Positions 8,556-18,385 are shown, numbered from the stretch's first letter. The stretch is 36,960 bases of DNA from Hydrogenophilales bacterium (GCA_024636775.1 JAGXGP010000070.1:1-36960), one strand, 5' to 3'. Notes: a model not told the origin generated them from the sequence alone. Translations and numbers: made by a program.

Positions 8556-9406
8556 TGGAGTTGCTTCAGGCCGAGCCGGTCATTTTCACCGGGTTGGTTT
8601 TTCTATTCAGCTTGATGATTGGCAGCTTTTTAAATGTTGTCATCCATCGCCTGCCTAAAATGATGGAATCCGAATGGATGGCGCAGTGTGCCGAGTTGCG
8701 GGGTGAAGTTATACCCGATGCGCCGCGGTACAGCCTGTGGTTACCGCGTTCGGCTTGCCCGAAGTGCGAGCATCAGATTACTGCACTGGAAAATATCCCG
8801 GTGCTGTCGTGGTTGTGGTTGCGTGGTCGTTGCTCGACATGCCGCACCGCAATTAGTGGGCGCTATCCCTTGGTGGAGTTGCTGACTGCGGTGCTATCGG
8901 CGGCTGCTGCCTGGAAATGGGGCGTGAGCATTCAAACCCTTGGGGCACTTTTTCTGATTTGGACCCTGATTGCGCTGGCTTTCATCGATCTTGACACCAC
9001 CCTGTTACCCGACAGCCTGACCCTGCCCTTGTTGTGGTTGGGTTTGTTGTTCAACCTGGGTGGGCACTTTGCCAGCCTGTCTGACGCGGTCGTGGGTGCG
9101 ATGGCTGGATACGGCGTGCTGTGGACTGTGTTCTGGCTGTTCAAGCTGGCCACGGGCAAGGACGGCATGGGGTATGGCGATTTCAAATTACTGGCGGTCA
9201 TGGGTGCCTGGATGGGGTGGCAGATGTTGCCCATTACGCTGCTGCTGTCGTCGGTTGTCGGCGCGACAGTGGGGGTGGCCATGATTGTCTTTATCAAACA
9301 CGATCGCCGCACGCCCATTCCCTTTGGCCCCTATTTGGCGGGAGGCGGATTGGTTGCGCTGTTCTTCGGCACGAATCTGACCCAGGCCTATCTCGCGCAA
9401 TTCTGA
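8555..9406 (+). CDS. pilD: Prepilin peptidase / N-methyltransferase PilD
   Basis: PilD cleaves the leader of prepilins and methylates the new N-terminal residue. The 283-residue membrane protein has the zinc-type pair of CxxC motifs (C68/C71 and C93/C96). The two aspartate sites of the aspartyl protease are FIDLDTTLLPD (D145/D147) and GMGYGDFK (D209), among about eight hydrophobic segments. The ATG at 8555 shares its A with the pilC stop (TGATG). The stop at 9404-9406 in turn overlaps the coaE ATG, so translation of pilC, pilD and coaE is probably coupled. Confidence 0.95.
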   Translation: MELLQAEPVIFTGLVFLFSLMIGSFLNVVIHRLPKMMESEWMAQCAELRGEVIPDAPRYSLWLPRSACPKCEHQITALENIPVLSWLWLRGRCSTCRTAISGRYPLVELLTAVLSAAAAWKWGVSIQTLGALFLIWTLIALAFIDLDTTLLPDSLTLPLLWLGLLFNLGGHFASLSDAVVGAMAGYGVLWTVFWLFKLATGKDGMGYGDFKLLAVMGAWMGWQMLPITLLLSSVVGATVGVAMIVFIKHDRRTPIPFGPYLAGGGLVALFFGTNLTQAYLAQF

Positions 9407-10014
9407 TGTTTACCGTCGGCCTTACCGGCGGGATCGGATCGGGTAAATCGACCGTAGCCGATTTGTTCGCGGCGTTAGGCGTGCCTGTGATCGATACGGA
9501 CTTGATTGCGCGGCAGTTGACTGCACCGGATGGCGAAGCACTGCAAGAAATACGCGATACGTTCCCAGATGTAGTGATGCGCGCAGACGGCACACTGGAT
9601 CGCGCTGCTTTGCGCCGCATCGTATTCAGCGATGTGGCTGCGCGCAAGAAGCTTGAAGCCATATTGCACCCGCGTATCCGACAGGAGGTGGAACAGAGGC
9701 TCAAGCGATTCCATGCACCCTATGCCATGATCGTGATTCCGTTGCTGGTAGAAACGAATGGCTACCAGGATTTATTGAATCGCGTGCTTGTCGTCGATTG
9801 CACTGAGGCGCAGCAAATAGAACGGACCATGGCGCGTAGCAAGCTCTCCCGTGAAGAAGTCGTTGCAATTCTCGAAGCTCAGGTGAGCCGTGAGCAAAGG
9901 CTGGCTGTAGCCAACGATGTCCTCACCAATATGGCAACACTGGAGACCTTGCGTACCGAGGTTTCAATACTGCACCAGCGCTATTTGCATAGTGCTGTTA
10001 TGCGCTTACCTTGA
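9406..10014 (+). CDS. coaE: Dephospho-CoA kinase
   Basis: CoaE phosphorylates the 3'-hydroxyl of the ribose in dephospho-CoA, the last step of coenzyme A synthesis. The 202-residue protein starts [16 protein letters not shown], giving a P-loop at residues 8-16. It continues with [12 protein letters not shown] and the [13 protein letters not shown] and PLLVETNGY segments typical of the family. The ATG at 9406 overlaps the pilD stop; a longer in-frame reading starts inside pilD and is not real. The order pilD-coaE-zapD-yacG is conserved in many proteobacteria. Confidence 0.95.
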   Translation: MFTVGLTGGIGSGKSTVADLFAALGVPVIDTDLIARQLTAPDGEALQEIRDTFPDVVMRADGTLDRAALRRIVFSDVAARKKLEAILHPRIRQEVEQRLKRFHAPYAMIVIPLLVETNGYQDLLNRVLVVDCTEAQQIERTMARSKLSREEVVAILEAQVSREQRLAVANDVLTNMATLETLRTEVSILHQRYLHSAVMRLP

Positions 10015-10046
10015 TTTTCCGTATGAATCCGGGACAATCAGTCGAT

Positions 10047-10052
10047 TACAAT
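10047..10052 (+). promoter_or_regulatory. Candidate -10 box before zapD
   Basis: TACAAT matches the -10 consensus at five of six bases and lies just after the coaE stop. The predicted transcript start would fall about nine bases before the preferred zapD GTG, so the leader would be very short. No matching -35 hexamer was found at 16-18 bp. Confidence 0.3.
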
Positions 10053-10067
10053 AAAATACATTGCGGT

Positions 10068-10823
10068 GTGATCCACTACGAATATCCCTTGAGCGAACGT
10101 ATTCGCACCTTGCTTCGGCTTGAAGCTTTGTTCGGTCGGTTTGATGCTTATGCGGCAACGCCTGATCCACACGCACATCATGCAGCGTTGTTAACGCTGT
10201 TTGAAATGGCGGAAGTGGCTGCGCGTGCCGATCTCAAATCGGATCTCCTGCAGGAATTGGACCGCCAAAAATCCGTTTTGCTGGTATTACGCGGTAACCC
10301 TAAAGTCGAAGACAGCATGCTGGAGCAAGTGCTGGCTGCGATAGAAACAGCACATCAGGATTTGTATCAGCTTTCAGGAAAGGTGGGTCAGCATTTGCGT
10401 GAGGACGATTGGCTCATGACAATCAAACAGCGAGCCGCAATCCCAGGCGGCATGTGCGAGTTTGATTTGCCGGCGTATCACCACTGGTTACACCAGCCGG
10501 CCGATGACCGTATGCACCAGTTGAAACGTTGGCTGGTGCCATTTTCCTCGATACGTGTAGCCGTTGATATTGTGCTTGGGTTGTTGCGTGACAGCGGGCA
10601 GTCCGAGATGCAGCACGCAACCAATGGCAGCTATCAACGTATGTTGGAATCACGCAACCCCCAACTGATCCGGGTCACCCTGGTCGACAGCCTGCCCTGT
10701 GTACCCGAAATATCAGCCAACAAATACATGCTTAACATTCGTTTTGTGTATGCGGGTACAGGGCAAATGCGCACCTGCACCGGCCAGTCGCTCGACTTTG
10801 ACCTGACGTTTTGTACCTTATGA
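10068..10823 (+). CDS. zapD: Cell division protein ZapD
   Basis: ZapD (DUF1342) binds FtsZ in the cytoplasm and bundles its protofilaments at the division site. The protein reads [19 protein letters not shown] and continues with [19 protein letters not shown] and the C-terminal [10 protein letters not shown] region, as in the family. I prefer the GTG at 10068, which gives 251 residues and matches the usual start (M-I-x-Y-E-Y-P). Upstream in-frame starts at 10011 (TTG) and 10023 (ATG) would add residues the family lacks, and one overlaps coaE. None of the three has a clear ribosome-binding site. The stop overlaps the yacG ATG. Confidence 0.9.
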   Translation: MIHYEYPLSERIRTLLRLEALFGRFDAYAATPDPHAHHAALLTLFEMAEVAARADLKSDLLQELDRQKSVLLVLRGNPKVEDSMLEQVLAAIETAHQDLYQLSGKVGQHLREDDWLMTIKQRAAIPGGMCEFDLPAYHHWLHQPADDRMHQLKRWLVPFSSIRVAVDIVLGLLRDSGQSEMQHATNGSYQRMLESRNPQLIRVTLVDSLPCVPEISANKYMLNIRFVYAGTGQMRTCTGQSLDFDLTFCTL

Positions 10824-11017
10824 AAGTACCTGCAAAACCTGTTGTAGTGGCTTGTCCGACCTGCAGTGCCGCGGTTAGTTGGACGACAGAAAACCGCTGG
10901 CGACCGTTTTGCAGCGAGCGCTGCAAGCTGATCGACCTCGGGCAGTGGGCTTCTGAAAAGTACCGGGTACCGGCGGAGGAGCAGGAACCCGAAGACGCGT
11001 CTCCGCAATCGCAGTAA
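10820..11017 (+). CDS. yacG: DNA gyrase inhibitor / zinc-binding protein YacG
   Basis: YacG is a small zinc protein that binds the GyrB subunit and inhibits DNA gyrase in E. coli. The 65-residue protein has the four zinc ligands CPTC (C12, C15) and CSERC (C31, C35), followed by [13 protein letters not shown] and an acidic tail. Its ATG overlaps the zapD stop (ATGA). It converges with rpiA, with only three bases between the two stop codons and no terminator hairpin between them. Confidence 0.94.
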   Translation: MKVPAKPVVVACPTCSAAVSWTTENRWRPFCSERCKLIDLGQWASEKYRVPAEEQEPEDASPQSQ

Positions 11018-11020
11018 CGT

Positions 11021-11677
11021 TTACTTCTTGGTGGCCTTGACGCCGTTTTCGGTACCGAGCAACAGCACATCTGCGCCACGTCGCGCGAACAGACCATTGG
11101 TGACCACGCCGACAATGTGATTGATCGCTGTTTCCAGTGATACCGGGTCGACGATCGACAAACCATGTACATCCAGGATGAGGTTGCCGTTGTCGGTGGT
11201 AAAACCTTCACGCAGCCGTGGCTGGCCGCCGAGCTTCACCAGCTCGCGCGCGACATAAGAGCGTGCCATCGGAATCACTTCAACGGGTAGCGGGAACGTC
11301 CCCATTACGCCTACCAGTTTGCTTTCATCGGCAATGCAGATGAACTGCTTGCTGCAGGCGGCCACGATTTTCTCGCGAGTCAGTGCGCCGCCACCGCCCT
11401 TGATCATGGCGAAGTGCTCGGTAATTTCGTCGGCGCCGTCAACGTAGATTTCCAGCTCGCCGACGCTGTTGAGCTCCAGAACCGGGATGCCGTGGCTTTT
11501 GAGTCGAATGGCGGTGGCCTCCGAACTGGCCACAGCGCCATCAATGCGGCCTTTGACTTCGGCCAGCGCATCGATGAAGTAGTTGGCGGTCGAACCCGTG
11601 CCCACGCCAATGATGCCGCCCCGCGCGTAATCCACTGCGGCGCGCGCCACAGCTTGTTTCATTTCGTCTTGTGTCAT
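11021..11677 (-). CDS. rpiA: Ribose-5-phosphate isomerase A
   Basis: RpiA interconverts ribose 5-phosphate and ribulose 5-phosphate in the pentose phosphate pathway. The 218-residue protein shows the phosphate loop GVGTGST (24-30), DGADE (80-84, with the active-site aspartates) and [11 protein letters not shown] (93-103, with the catalytic glutamate). The ATG at 11677 is the first in frame; no strong ribosome-binding site is seen, and the ATG five codons later is an alternative. It diverges from ilvA. Confidence 0.95.
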   Translation of the reverse strand: MTQDEMKQAVARAAVDYARGGIIGVGTGSTANYFIDALAEVKGRIDGAVASSEATAIRLKSHGIPVLELNSVGELEIYVDGADEITEHFAMIKGGGGALTREKIVAACSKQFICIADESKLVGVMGTFPLPVEVIPMARSYVARELVKLGGQPRLREGFTTDNGNLILDVHGLSIVDPVSLETAINHIVGVVTNGLFARRGADVLLLGTENGVKATKK

Positions 11678-11702
11678 GATGTTTTCGTGGTTTTTGATGC
11701 AG

Positions 11703-11719
11703 GCCGCTAAGATAGCGGC
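11703..11719. repeat. Perfect hairpin between rpiA and ilvA
   Basis: GCCGCTA (11703-11709) and TAGCGGC (11713-11719) form a perfect 7-bp inverted repeat with a 3-base spacer. It overlaps the candidate rpiA -10 box, so it could be an operator or a 5'-end hairpin. No T run follows directly on either strand, so a terminator is unlikely. Confidence 0.45.
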
Positions 11720-11737
11720 ATCGCCCCCTTTTTACAA
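11709..11737 (-). promoter_or_regulatory. Candidate sigma-70 promoter for rpiA
   Basis: On the minus strand TTGTAA (11737-11732) and TATCTT (11714-11709) are 17 bp apart, each matching four of six consensus bases. The predicted start gives a leader of about 25 bases before the rpiA ATG at 11677. Confidence 0.4.
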
Positions 11738-11757
11738 ACCCAGACTTGATCGCCACC

Positions 11758-13275
11758 ATGAGCCAACCTGACGATTACCTCGAACGCATCCTGACCTCGA
11801 GCGTGTATGACGTTGCCGTGGAGTCACCGCTTGATGTGGCTCAAAACCTGTCACGCCGTCTCAACAACCAGATTCTGTTGAAGCGAGAAGACCTGCAACC
11901 GGTGTTTTCCTTTAAATGTCGTGGTGCTTACAACAAGATGGCCAAGCTGACCGCTGCTCAGTTGGCGCGCGGCGTGGTGGCGGCCTCCGCGGGCAACCAT
12001 GCGCAAGGTGTGGCATTGGCCGCGCAAAAACTGGGTGCGATGGCCACCATCGTGATGCCGGCGACGACCCCGAAAATCAAGGTCGATGCAGTGCTCGCGC
12101 GCGGTGCCGAGGTCATATTGTTTGGCGACAATTACGATGAAGCCTGCGCCCATGCCACCAAACTGGCAAAAAAGGCGAAGGCAACTTTTGTGCATCCCTA
12201 CGACGACCCCGATGTGATTGCCGGGCAAGGCACCGTTGCGATGGAGTTGCTGCGCCAGCATCCCGGCCCGATACATTCAGTTTTCATTCCGGTGGGCGGC
12301 GGCGGGCTGATTGCGGGCATGGCGGCGTATATCAAGCGCTTGCGCCCGGACATCAGGATAGTCGGTGTCGAGCCTGAGGACGCGGATGCAATGGCGCGTT
12401 CGCTGAGCAAGGGTGAGCGCGTCACCCTGGAACGCGTGGGCATATTTGCCGATGGGGTGGCAGTCAAAAAAGTCGGCAAGGAAACCTTCCGGCTGGCGCA
12501 GTTGTATGTGGACGAAATCATCCGCGTCAATAACGATGCCATTTGCGCGGCAATTAAGGATGTGTTCGAGGACACCCGTTCGATTCTGGAACCCGCAGGT
12601 GCCTTGTCGGTGGCAGGGATGAAGTCCGCGATCGCGACAGGCAAACTCAAGGGCAAGACGCTGATTGCCGTCGCCTCGGGTGCCAACATGAATTTCGATC
12701 GCTTGCGCTATATCGCCGAGCGCGGCGAACTGGGTGAAAAGCGCGAAGCGGTGCTGGCCGTCACCATTCCCGAGACGCCAGGCAGCTTCAAGACCTTTTG
12801 CAGCCTGCTCGGTGCGCGCAATATCACCGAATTCAACTACCGTTATTCCGACCCCGGGTTCGCCCGTGTTTTTGTAGGCTTATCCGTCCCGGGAGCAGGC
12901 GAGGGCGCACGCGTGGTCACCCTTCTGGAACGTCACGGACTGGAGGCAATCGACCTGTCCGAGAATGAAATGGCCAAGCTGCATATCCGTCACCTGGTGG
13001 GCGGACGCGCACCCGATGCGGTGAACGAGGTGTTGTATCGCTTTGAGTTTCCCGAGCGCCCTGGCGCATTGATGCAATTTCTGGAAAGCATGAGTCACGG
13101 CTGGAACATCAGCCTGTTTCACTACCGAAACCACGGCGCGGATTATGGTCGGGTGCTGGTCGGGTTACAGGTACCGGAAAAGGCCAAGCCACGCTTCCAG
13201 GCATTTCTGGAGAAGCTGGGATATCGCTACTGGGATGAATCCCGCAACCCGGCTTACAAGCTGTTTTTGGCCTGA
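11758..13275 (+). CDS. ilvA: Threonine ammonia-lyase (threonine dehydratase), biosynthetic
   Basis: IlvA is the PLP enzyme that deaminates threonine to 2-oxobutanoate, the first committed step to isoleucine. The 505-residue protein has the PLP lysine in SFKCRGAYNK (K53), SAGNHAQG (77-84) and the phosphate-binding GGGGL (180-184). Two C-terminal ACT-like regulatory domains (about 325-395 and 418-500; ETPGSFKTFCSLLGARNIT and ERPGALMQFLES) mark the allosteric, isoleucine-inhibited biosynthetic form. The ATG at 11758 fits the family start; no ribosome-binding site precedes it, and an in-frame TTG four codons upstream is less likely. Confidence 0.95.
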   Translation: MSQPDDYLERILTSSVYDVAVESPLDVAQNLSRRLNNQILLKREDLQPVFSFKCRGAYNKMAKLTAAQLARGVVAASAGNHAQGVALAAQKLGAMATIVMPATTPKIKVDAVLARGAEVILFGDNYDEACAHATKLAKKAKATFVHPYDDPDVIAGQGTVAMELLRQHPGPIHSVFIPVGGGGLIAGMAAYIKRLRPDIRIVGVEPEDADAMARSLSKGERVTLERVGIFADGVAVKKVGKETFRLAQLYVDEIIRVNNDAICAAIKDVFEDTRSILEPAGALSVAGMKSAIATGKLKGKTLIAVASGANMNFDRLRYIAERGELGEKREAVLAVTIPETPGSFKTFCSLLGARNITEFNYRYSDPGFARVFVGLSVPGAGEGARVVTLLERHGLEAIDLSENEMAKLHIRHLVGGRAPDAVNEVLYRFEFPERPGALMQFLESMSHGWNISLFHYRNHGADYGRVLVGLQVPEKAKPRFQAFLEKLGYRYWDESRNPAYKLFLA

Positions 13276-13304
13276 TCGATTCAGGCTGGGACATAGGGTG
13301 ACTT

Positions 13305-13324
13305 GGGCTCAGTGCCCGGTTTTG
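13305..13324 (+). terminator. Weak terminator-like hairpin after ilvA
   Basis: GGGC-TCAGT-GCCC followed by GGTTTT lies 30 bp after the ilvA stop. The stem is only four to five pairs, so this is a weak candidate. Confidence 0.25.
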
Positions 13325-13331
13325 GCTGCAT

Positions 13332-13339
13332 GTTATCCT
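13332..13339 (+). promoter_or_regulatory. Candidate extended -10 element directly before slt
   Basis: G at 13332 with the preceding T gives an extended -10, TG-T-TATCCT (hexamer 13334-13339). The ATG at 13346 is only six bases beyond the hexamer, which would place the transcript start on or near the start codon. No ribosome-binding site is present, so slt mRNA could be leaderless. Confidence 0.3.
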
Positions 13340-13345
13340 CATTGC

Positions 13346-15307
13346 ATGTTTCGAATCATGCTTTTTTCCCTGTTGGGGATGCTGTCTGTGGCGCCTGTCT
13401 GGGCAGTATCGGGTGATGCTGCGGTTCAACAGTCACGTCAGGCTTTTGCCGCACGAAATTTGGCAAACCTGGAACGCGTGGCGCGCGATGTGCCGGACGA
13501 CCATGTCTTGCTGCCTTATGTCGAATATTGGCGTCTGGTGCTCGCCAGCCGTAACGACGAAGCGCGCATCGCCGACTTTCTGGCGCGTTATCCGGGTAGC
13601 CGGCTGGCCGAAATGCTGCGTGCCGACTGGCTGAAGTCGCTGGGTGCGCGTGAAGCCTGGTCGCTGTATCTGGCCGAGTACCCACGCCTCGTCAAACCAG
13701 ATCCAGCACATCAGTGTTTCGCCTATCGCGCCGAGTGGTCACAGGGCAATCCAGGGCGCCTGCGCGAAGCCGTCTCGATGTGGTTTACCGGGCGCGACTT
13801 GCCGTCTGCCTGCACGCCTTTGTTCGGCAAAGTGATAGAAGCTGGAGTGATCAACCAGGAAGATGTCTGGCGGCGCTTCCGGATGGCACTGGATGCGGGC
13901 AATCCCGGTGTGGCCAAGTCGGTGGCAAATATCATGGCCGCGGCTGACCGCCCGCAGGTGGCACGGCTCGACCAGGCCATTAGTGAGCCAGGGCGTTTGC
14001 TCGGCGGCAGCAGCCTCGACATGAACCAGCGTGGCGATCGCGAAATGGCTTTGTATGCGCTCGACCAACTGGCAAAGCGCAGTTCCAGTGTTGCGGAGCA
14101 GGCCTTGCGCAAGCGTCTGTCGCAGTTCAATCCGAATGAAGTGAGCCTTGCCTGGGCACGTCTTGCAACCTGGGCGGCGCGTCGCCATGAGCCGGTTGCC
14201 TTGTCGTGGTATCAGCAGGCAGGTGTGTTGGGGGTCAATGATTATCAGCGTGAATGGTGGGCGCGAGCGGCACTGCGCGCGGGTGATTGGCCTACCGTAC
14301 AGCGTGTGATAAGCAGCATGACAGATAGCATGCAAGCGCAGCCGGCGTGGCGTTACTGGCGCGCGCGCGCGCTGTTGGCGAGCGGTCAGCGTCTGGCCGC
14401 AAATACCCTTTTTCTGGGGCTGTCACGCGAATATCACTATTACGGCCAATTGGCCCAGGAAGAGCTGGGCCCGGTGGCGCAGGCACCCACCATCAACATC
14501 AAAATGGGCGGAAATGACCTGGCAGCGATTGCGCGCGACCCCGGCATTGCGCGCGCGCTGGCCTTGCAAGACCTGGGTTTGCGCAGCGATGCCACGCAGG
14601 AATGGAACTGGGCGATTCGTGAAATGACCGATCCACAGTTGCTGGCAGCGGCCGAACTGGCGCGTCGCAATGAATGGTATGACCGCGCCATCAACACCGC
14701 CGAGCGCACGCGTGAATTGCACGATTTTGATTTGCGTTTCATCGCACCTTACCTGGAGCTGGCGCAACAGGCTGCGCGCGAGAATCAGATCGATGAAGCC
14801 TGGGTGTTTGGACTGATGCGGCAGGAAAGCCGTTTCATCAACGTCGCGCGTTCCGGTGTCGGTGCCTCGGGCTTGATGCAGATCATGCCGGCCACCGCGC
14901 GCTGGATTGCGAATCGGCTCGGTATCAAGCGATTTGACCCCAGCGAGATGCAAGACCCTGCCAAAAACATTCAATTCGGCGCCTATTACCTGAAACACGT
15001 TCAAACCACACTGGACGGTTCACCGGTTCTCGCCACTGCCGCCTACAATGCGGGGCCCAGCCGTGCCCAGCGTTGGCGCGATAGCGTGTCGATGGAGTCT
15101 GCGGTCTACATCGAGTCGATTCCCTTTGCCGAAACACGGGATTACGTCAAGAAAGTCATGAGCAACGCCATGTATTACGCTGTGCGTTTTGGTCAACCTT
15201 CGGTGTTGCTGAAAGACCGGCTGGGCACAGTGCCCGCGCGCAAAACCCCCATCCAACCCATGCCTGAATCGGATAATGCACTGGAACTCTCGCGTTCAGG
15301 CGATTAG
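13346..15307 (+). CDS. slt: Soluble lytic murein transglycosylase
   Basis: Slt cleaves the glycan strands of peptidoglycan in the periplasm, leaving 1,6-anhydromuramic ends. The 653-residue protein starts with a signal peptide (MFRIMLFSLLGMLSVAPVWA, cleavage likely before VSGD). A long alpha-superhelical U/L region (about 25-470) follows, then the C-terminal SLT domain. That domain has the catalytic glutamate E494 in MRQESRF and the motifs GVGASGLMQIMPATA and AAYNAGP. The ATG at 13346 was chosen for the signal peptide; a longer in-frame reading overlaps ilvA. It is followed by the NDUFA9-like gene and cca, a common betaproteobacterial order. Confidence 0.95.
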   Translation: MFRIMLFSLLGMLSVAPVWAVSGDAAVQQSRQAFAARNLANLERVARDVPDDHVLLPYVEYWRLVLASRNDEARIADFLARYPGSRLAEMLRADWLKSLGAREAWSLYLAEYPRLVKPDPAHQCFAYRAEWSQGNPGRLREAVSMWFTGRDLPSACTPLFGKVIEAGVINQEDVWRRFRMALDAGNPGVAKSVANIMAAADRPQVARLDQAISEPGRLLGGSSLDMNQRGDREMALYALDQLAKRSSSVAEQALRKRLSQFNPNEVSLAWARLATWAARRHEPVALSWYQQAGVLGVNDYQREWWARAALRAGDWPTVQRVISSMTDSMQAQPAWRYWRARALLASGQRLAANTLFLGLSREYHYYGQLAQEELGPVAQAPTINIKMGGNDLAAIARDPGIARALALQDLGLRSDATQEWNWAIREMTDPQLLAAAELARRNEWYDRAINTAERTRELHDFDLRFIAPYLELAQQAARENQIDEAWVFGLMRQESRFINVARSGVGASGLMQIMPATARWIANRLGIKRFDPSEMQDPAKNIQFGAYYLKHVQTTLDGSPVLATAAYNAGPSRAQRWRDSVSMESAVYIESIPFAETRDYVKKVMSNAMYYAVRFGQPSVLLKDRLGTVPARKTPIQPMPESDNALELSRSGD

Positions 15308-15321
15308 AATCAGCAATGCCT

Positions 15322-15327
15322 TATATA
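15322..15327 (+). promoter_or_regulatory. Candidate -10 box before the NDUFA9-like gene
   Basis: TATATA lies 31 bp before the ATG in the short gap after slt. No good -35 hexamer is seen, so this is a weak call. Confidence 0.25.
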
Positions 15328-15358
15328 CGAACCCCCCTCTTTTCAAACGTAAACCACC

Positions 15359-16396
15359 ATGAAGATTGAACGCATCTGCATCCTCGGCGGCTCCGGCTTC
15401 GTCGGTACCCATCTCGTCAGCCAGCTCGCAGCGCGCGGCCTCCATGTCCGTGTGCTAAGTCATCGCCGCGAAATGGCCAAGGAGCTGATCCTGCTGCCCA
15501 CGGTAGAAGTGATCGAGGCCGACGTGCATGACCAGCAAGAACTCATCCAGCATTTTCGCGGGATGGATGCGGTCATCAACCTGGTTGGAATCCTGCACGA
15601 AGCCAATATTGGGCGGGCAGACCTGCCCAGCGAGCGCCGGGGTGATTTCCATAAAATCCATATCGAGTTGCCGCGCAAGGTCATCCATGCCTGTGGCGAA
15701 TCAGGTGTGCAACGGCTGCTGCACATGAGTGCGTTGGGCGCCAACCCGAATTCCCGCTCGGCCTATCAACGTTCGAAAGGCGTTGCCGAAGCGCTGGTGC
15801 GCGAGGCCGGAATGAAGCATGTCGATCACGAGAGCTGGTATCTGAATGGGCCCAAGTTCATTCATGGTTACGGCCTCAACGTTACCGTGTTCCGTCCGTC
15901 GGTCATATTTGGTCGCGGCGATGCTTTCCTGACCATGTTTGCCCGGCTGTTGAAACTGTTCCCCGTGCTGCCGTTGGCAGCCGCAACCGCCCGCTTTGCG
16001 CCTGTGCATGTGGAAGATGTTGCACGCGCATTCGCCGATAGCCTCGATAACACCGCCACGTTCGGTCAGACCTACGACTTGTGCGGCCCCACGTCTTACA
16101 GCCTGCAGGAACTGGTGACCTACGTGGGTGAAGTCACTGGAAAACAGCGGACCATTTTCCCGCTCGGTGGTTTCTTGTCTTACTTGCAAGCTTGGGCGCT
16201 CGAGTTCAAACCCGGCAAAAAACTCATGACGCGCGACAATTTCTACGCCATGAGTGTAGATAACGTGTGTAGCGGTGGCTGGCCGTCGGTGTTCGATTTC
16301 GAGCCCGCCACGCTCGAAGCCATTGCACCTGAGTATCTGCGCGCTGATTCTCCACGTGCGCGCTACGAAGGCTACCGCGAGAGCGCCCGCCGCTAA
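15359..16396 (+). CDS. NAD(P)-binding epimerase/reductase of the complex I NDUFA9 family
   Basis: This 345-residue protein is an atypical short-chain dehydrogenase. It has an N-terminal Rossmann fold with ICILGGSGFVGTHL (GGSGFVG at 10-16), NLVGIL, and an active-site region with SALGANPNSRSAYQRSKG (YxxxK) and VFRPSVIFGRGD. The nearest family I recognise is the NDUFA9-like group, related to an accessory subunit of complex I. In bacteria the substrate is generally unknown, and no complex I genes are nearby. It sits between slt and cca, 15 bp before cca, and is probably co-transcribed with it. Confidence 0.85.
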   Translation: MKIERICILGGSGFVGTHLVSQLAARGLHVRVLSHRREMAKELILLPTVEVIEADVHDQQELIQHFRGMDAVINLVGILHEANIGRADLPSERRGDFHKIHIELPRKVIHACGESGVQRLLHMSALGANPNSRSAYQRSKGVAEALVREAGMKHVDHESWYLNGPKFIHGYGLNVTVFRPSVIFGRGDAFLTMFARLLKLFPVLPLAAATARFAPVHVEDVARAFADSLDNTATFGQTYDLCGPTSYSLQELVTYVGEVTGKQRTIFPLGGFLSYLQAWALEFKPGKKLMTRDNFYAMSVDNVCSGGWPSVFDFEPATLEAIAPEYLRADSPRARYEGYRESARR

Positions 16397-16411
16397 CCTT
16401 TTTACGCCGCC

Positions 16412-17629
16412 ATGAAAACCTACATCGTGGGCGGTGCAGTGCGCGATCGGTTGCTGGGCCTGCCCGTAGTCGATCGCGATTACGTCGTGGTGGGTGCGAC
16501 CCCCGAGAAAATGCTGGCGCAAGGCTATCAAGCGGTGGGCAAGGACTTTCCGGTTTTTTTGCATCCTGAAACGCATGCCGAATACGCATTGGCGCGTACC
16601 GAGCGCAAGTCGGGGCTCGGCTACAAGGGGTTCAACGTCTACGCCGCGCCTGAAGTCACGCTGGAAGAAGATTTGCAGCGGCGCGATCTCACCATTAATG
16701 CCATTGCCGAAGACGAGGCCGGCGTGCTGGTCGATCCCTACGGCGGCCAGCGCGATCTGGCCGTGCGCATGTTTCGCCATGTGAGCGAGGCATTTTCCGA
16801 AGACCCGGTTCGAATCCTGAGAGTGGCGCGATTTGCCGCCCGCTTTACCGATTTCTCAGTGGCGCCGGAAACCAATGCTTTGATGCAGCAGATGATCGAC
16901 AACGGCGAAGTCGACGCACTGGTGCCCGAACGGGTGTGGCAGGAAGTTGCACGCGGCCTGATGGAAGCGAAACCCTCACGCATGTTCCAGGTGCTGCGCG
17001 ACTGCGGTGCGCTGGCACGGCTGTTTCCCGAAATTGACCGCCTGTTCGGCGTGCCGCAGCCGCCGGAATACCATCCCGAAATCGATACCGGCGTGCACGT
17101 TATGCTGGTCGTGGACTGGGCGGCGCAGCAGAAAACCAGTCTGGCGGTACGCTTTGCCGCATTGACACATGACCTCGGAAAAGGTGTGACACCGCCAGAA
17201 TTATGGCCGAAGCACCATGGCCATGAAGCCAAGAGCGTGGAATTGGTGCGCGCGCTTAGCGAGCGCATCCGCGTGCCGGTCGAATGCCGCGAGTTGGCTA
17301 TTGCGGTTGCACGGGATCACGGCAATGTTCACCGCGCGCTGGAACTGCGCGCCGCCACCGTCGTCGAACTGCTTGAACGCATTGATGCGTTTCGTCGCCC
17401 TGAGCGTTTTGGTGAAATGTTGCAGGCCTGCGAATGCGACTTTCGCGGCCGGCCAGGCTATGAAACGCGCGACTACCCGCCGCCGGCTTATCTGCAACAG
17501 GCCTTTGAAGTGGCACGCGGCGTGGATGCGGGCGCAGTCGCACGGTTAGCCGCGCCCGATAAAATTCGTGAGGCCGTGTTTTGTGCCCGCGTGAACGCAG
17601 TCGATGTTTGGCGAAAACAGATTTCTTGA
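16412..17629 (+). CDS. cca: Multifunctional CCA-adding tRNA nucleotidyltransferase
   Basis: Cca adds or repairs the 3'-CCA end of tRNAs without a template. The 405-residue protein has the class II signature GGAVRD (7-12), the two metal-binding aspartates in DRDYVV (D21, D23) and RRDLT (90-94). A C-terminal HD phosphohydrolase domain (LTHDLGKG, H253-D254) marks the bifunctional form of beta- and gammaproteobacteria with additional phosphatase and phosphodiesterase activity. No clear ribosome-binding site is seen before the ATG. fpr follows after nine bases. Confidence 0.96.
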   Translation: MKTYIVGGAVRDRLLGLPVVDRDYVVVGATPEKMLAQGYQAVGKDFPVFLHPETHAEYALARTERKSGLGYKGFNVYAAPEVTLEEDLQRRDLTINAIAEDEAGVLVDPYGGQRDLAVRMFRHVSEAFSEDPVRILRVARFAARFTDFSVAPETNALMQQMIDNGEVDALVPERVWQEVARGLMEAKPSRMFQVLRDCGALARLFPEIDRLFGVPQPPEYHPEIDTGVHVMLVVDWAAQQKTSLAVRFAALTHDLGKGVTPPELWPKHHGHEAKSVELVRALSERIRVPVECRELAIAVARDHGNVHRALELRAATVVELLERIDAFRRPERFGEMLQACECDFRGRPGYETRDYPPPAYLQQAFEVARGVDAGAVARLAAPDKIREAVFCARVNAVDVWRKQIS

Positions 17630-17638
17630 GGAAAAAAC

Positions 17639-18385
17639 ATGCCTTACAGTGAGCAAACCGTCCAGTCCGTCCGTCCGTGGTCAGATAAAACGTTCAGCTT
17701 TACGCTGAGCCGCCCGCTTGATTTCAAGTTTGAAAACGGCGAGTTCGTCACGATCGGTCTGAAGCAGGAAGGCAAGATGGTGGCGCGCGCCTATTCCATT
17801 GTCTCCACCACCGACCGCGACCACCTGGAGTTTCTCAGCATCCATGTACCCGATGGCCCTCTGACCGGGAAACTGGCACAGATTCGTCCGGGTGACAGCG
17901 TGTGGGTCAACAGCAAGGCAACCGGCTCGCTCACGCTTAACCACGTGTTACCGGGGCGCACGCTTTATATGCTGGCAACCGGCACCGGGTTGGCGCCTTT
18001 CATCAGTCTCATCCGCGATCCCGCGCTTTATGCGCGCTATGAAACAGTCGTGCTGGTGCATTCGGTACGTACGGCAGCCGAGCTGGCCTACCGCGAAGAA
18101 ATTGAGGGGCTGAACAATCCCCAGTTGCACTATGTTCCGACAGTGACGCGCGAGCCTTTCCCCACGCCTGAGCGTGGCGGGGATTTGTTCCGATCCGGGG
18201 CCTTGTCACAACGCCTCGACCTCCCTGTGCCCGATCCTGAACAGGACCGCGTGATGATTTGCGGCAACCCTGAGATGACGCGTGAGCTGACGCACCATCT
18301 CAAGGACACGGGCTGGACGCTGACTAACCATCGCGGGGTCGGTAATTTCACCACCGAAGTCGCCTTCGTGATTCACCACGAATAA
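17639..18385 (+). CDS. fpr: Ferredoxin-NADP reductase
   Basis: This FAD enzyme transfers electrons between NADPH and ferredoxin or flavodoxin. The 248-residue protein has an FAD-binding barrel with RAYSIVS, then the NADP domain with MLATGTGLAPFISLIRDP and MICGNPEMTRE. It ends in FVIHHE rather than in the aromatic-tyrosine end of plant enzymes, as in bacterial Fpr proteins. GAGG overlaps the cca stop and serves as ribosome-binding site. A strong hairpin starts at its stop codon. Confidence 0.93.
   Translation: MPYSEQTVQSVRPWSDKTFSFTLSRPLDFKFENGEFVTIGLKQEGKMVARAYSIVSTTDRDHLEFLSIHVPDGPLTGKLAQIRPGDSVWVNSKATGSLTLNHVLPGRTLYMLATGTGLAPFISLIRDPALYARYETVVLVHSVRTAAELAYREEIEGLNNPQLHYVPTVTREPFPTPERGGDLFRSGALSQRLDLPVPDPEQDRVMICGNPEMTRELTHHLKDTGWTLTNHRGVGNFTTEVAFVIHHE

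Noticed and set aside
15701-16780. A 359-codon minus-strand frame opposite the NDUFA9-like gene and cca
   Set aside because: It spans two real genes and their gap on the other strand and shows no domain; a high-GC antisense artefact.
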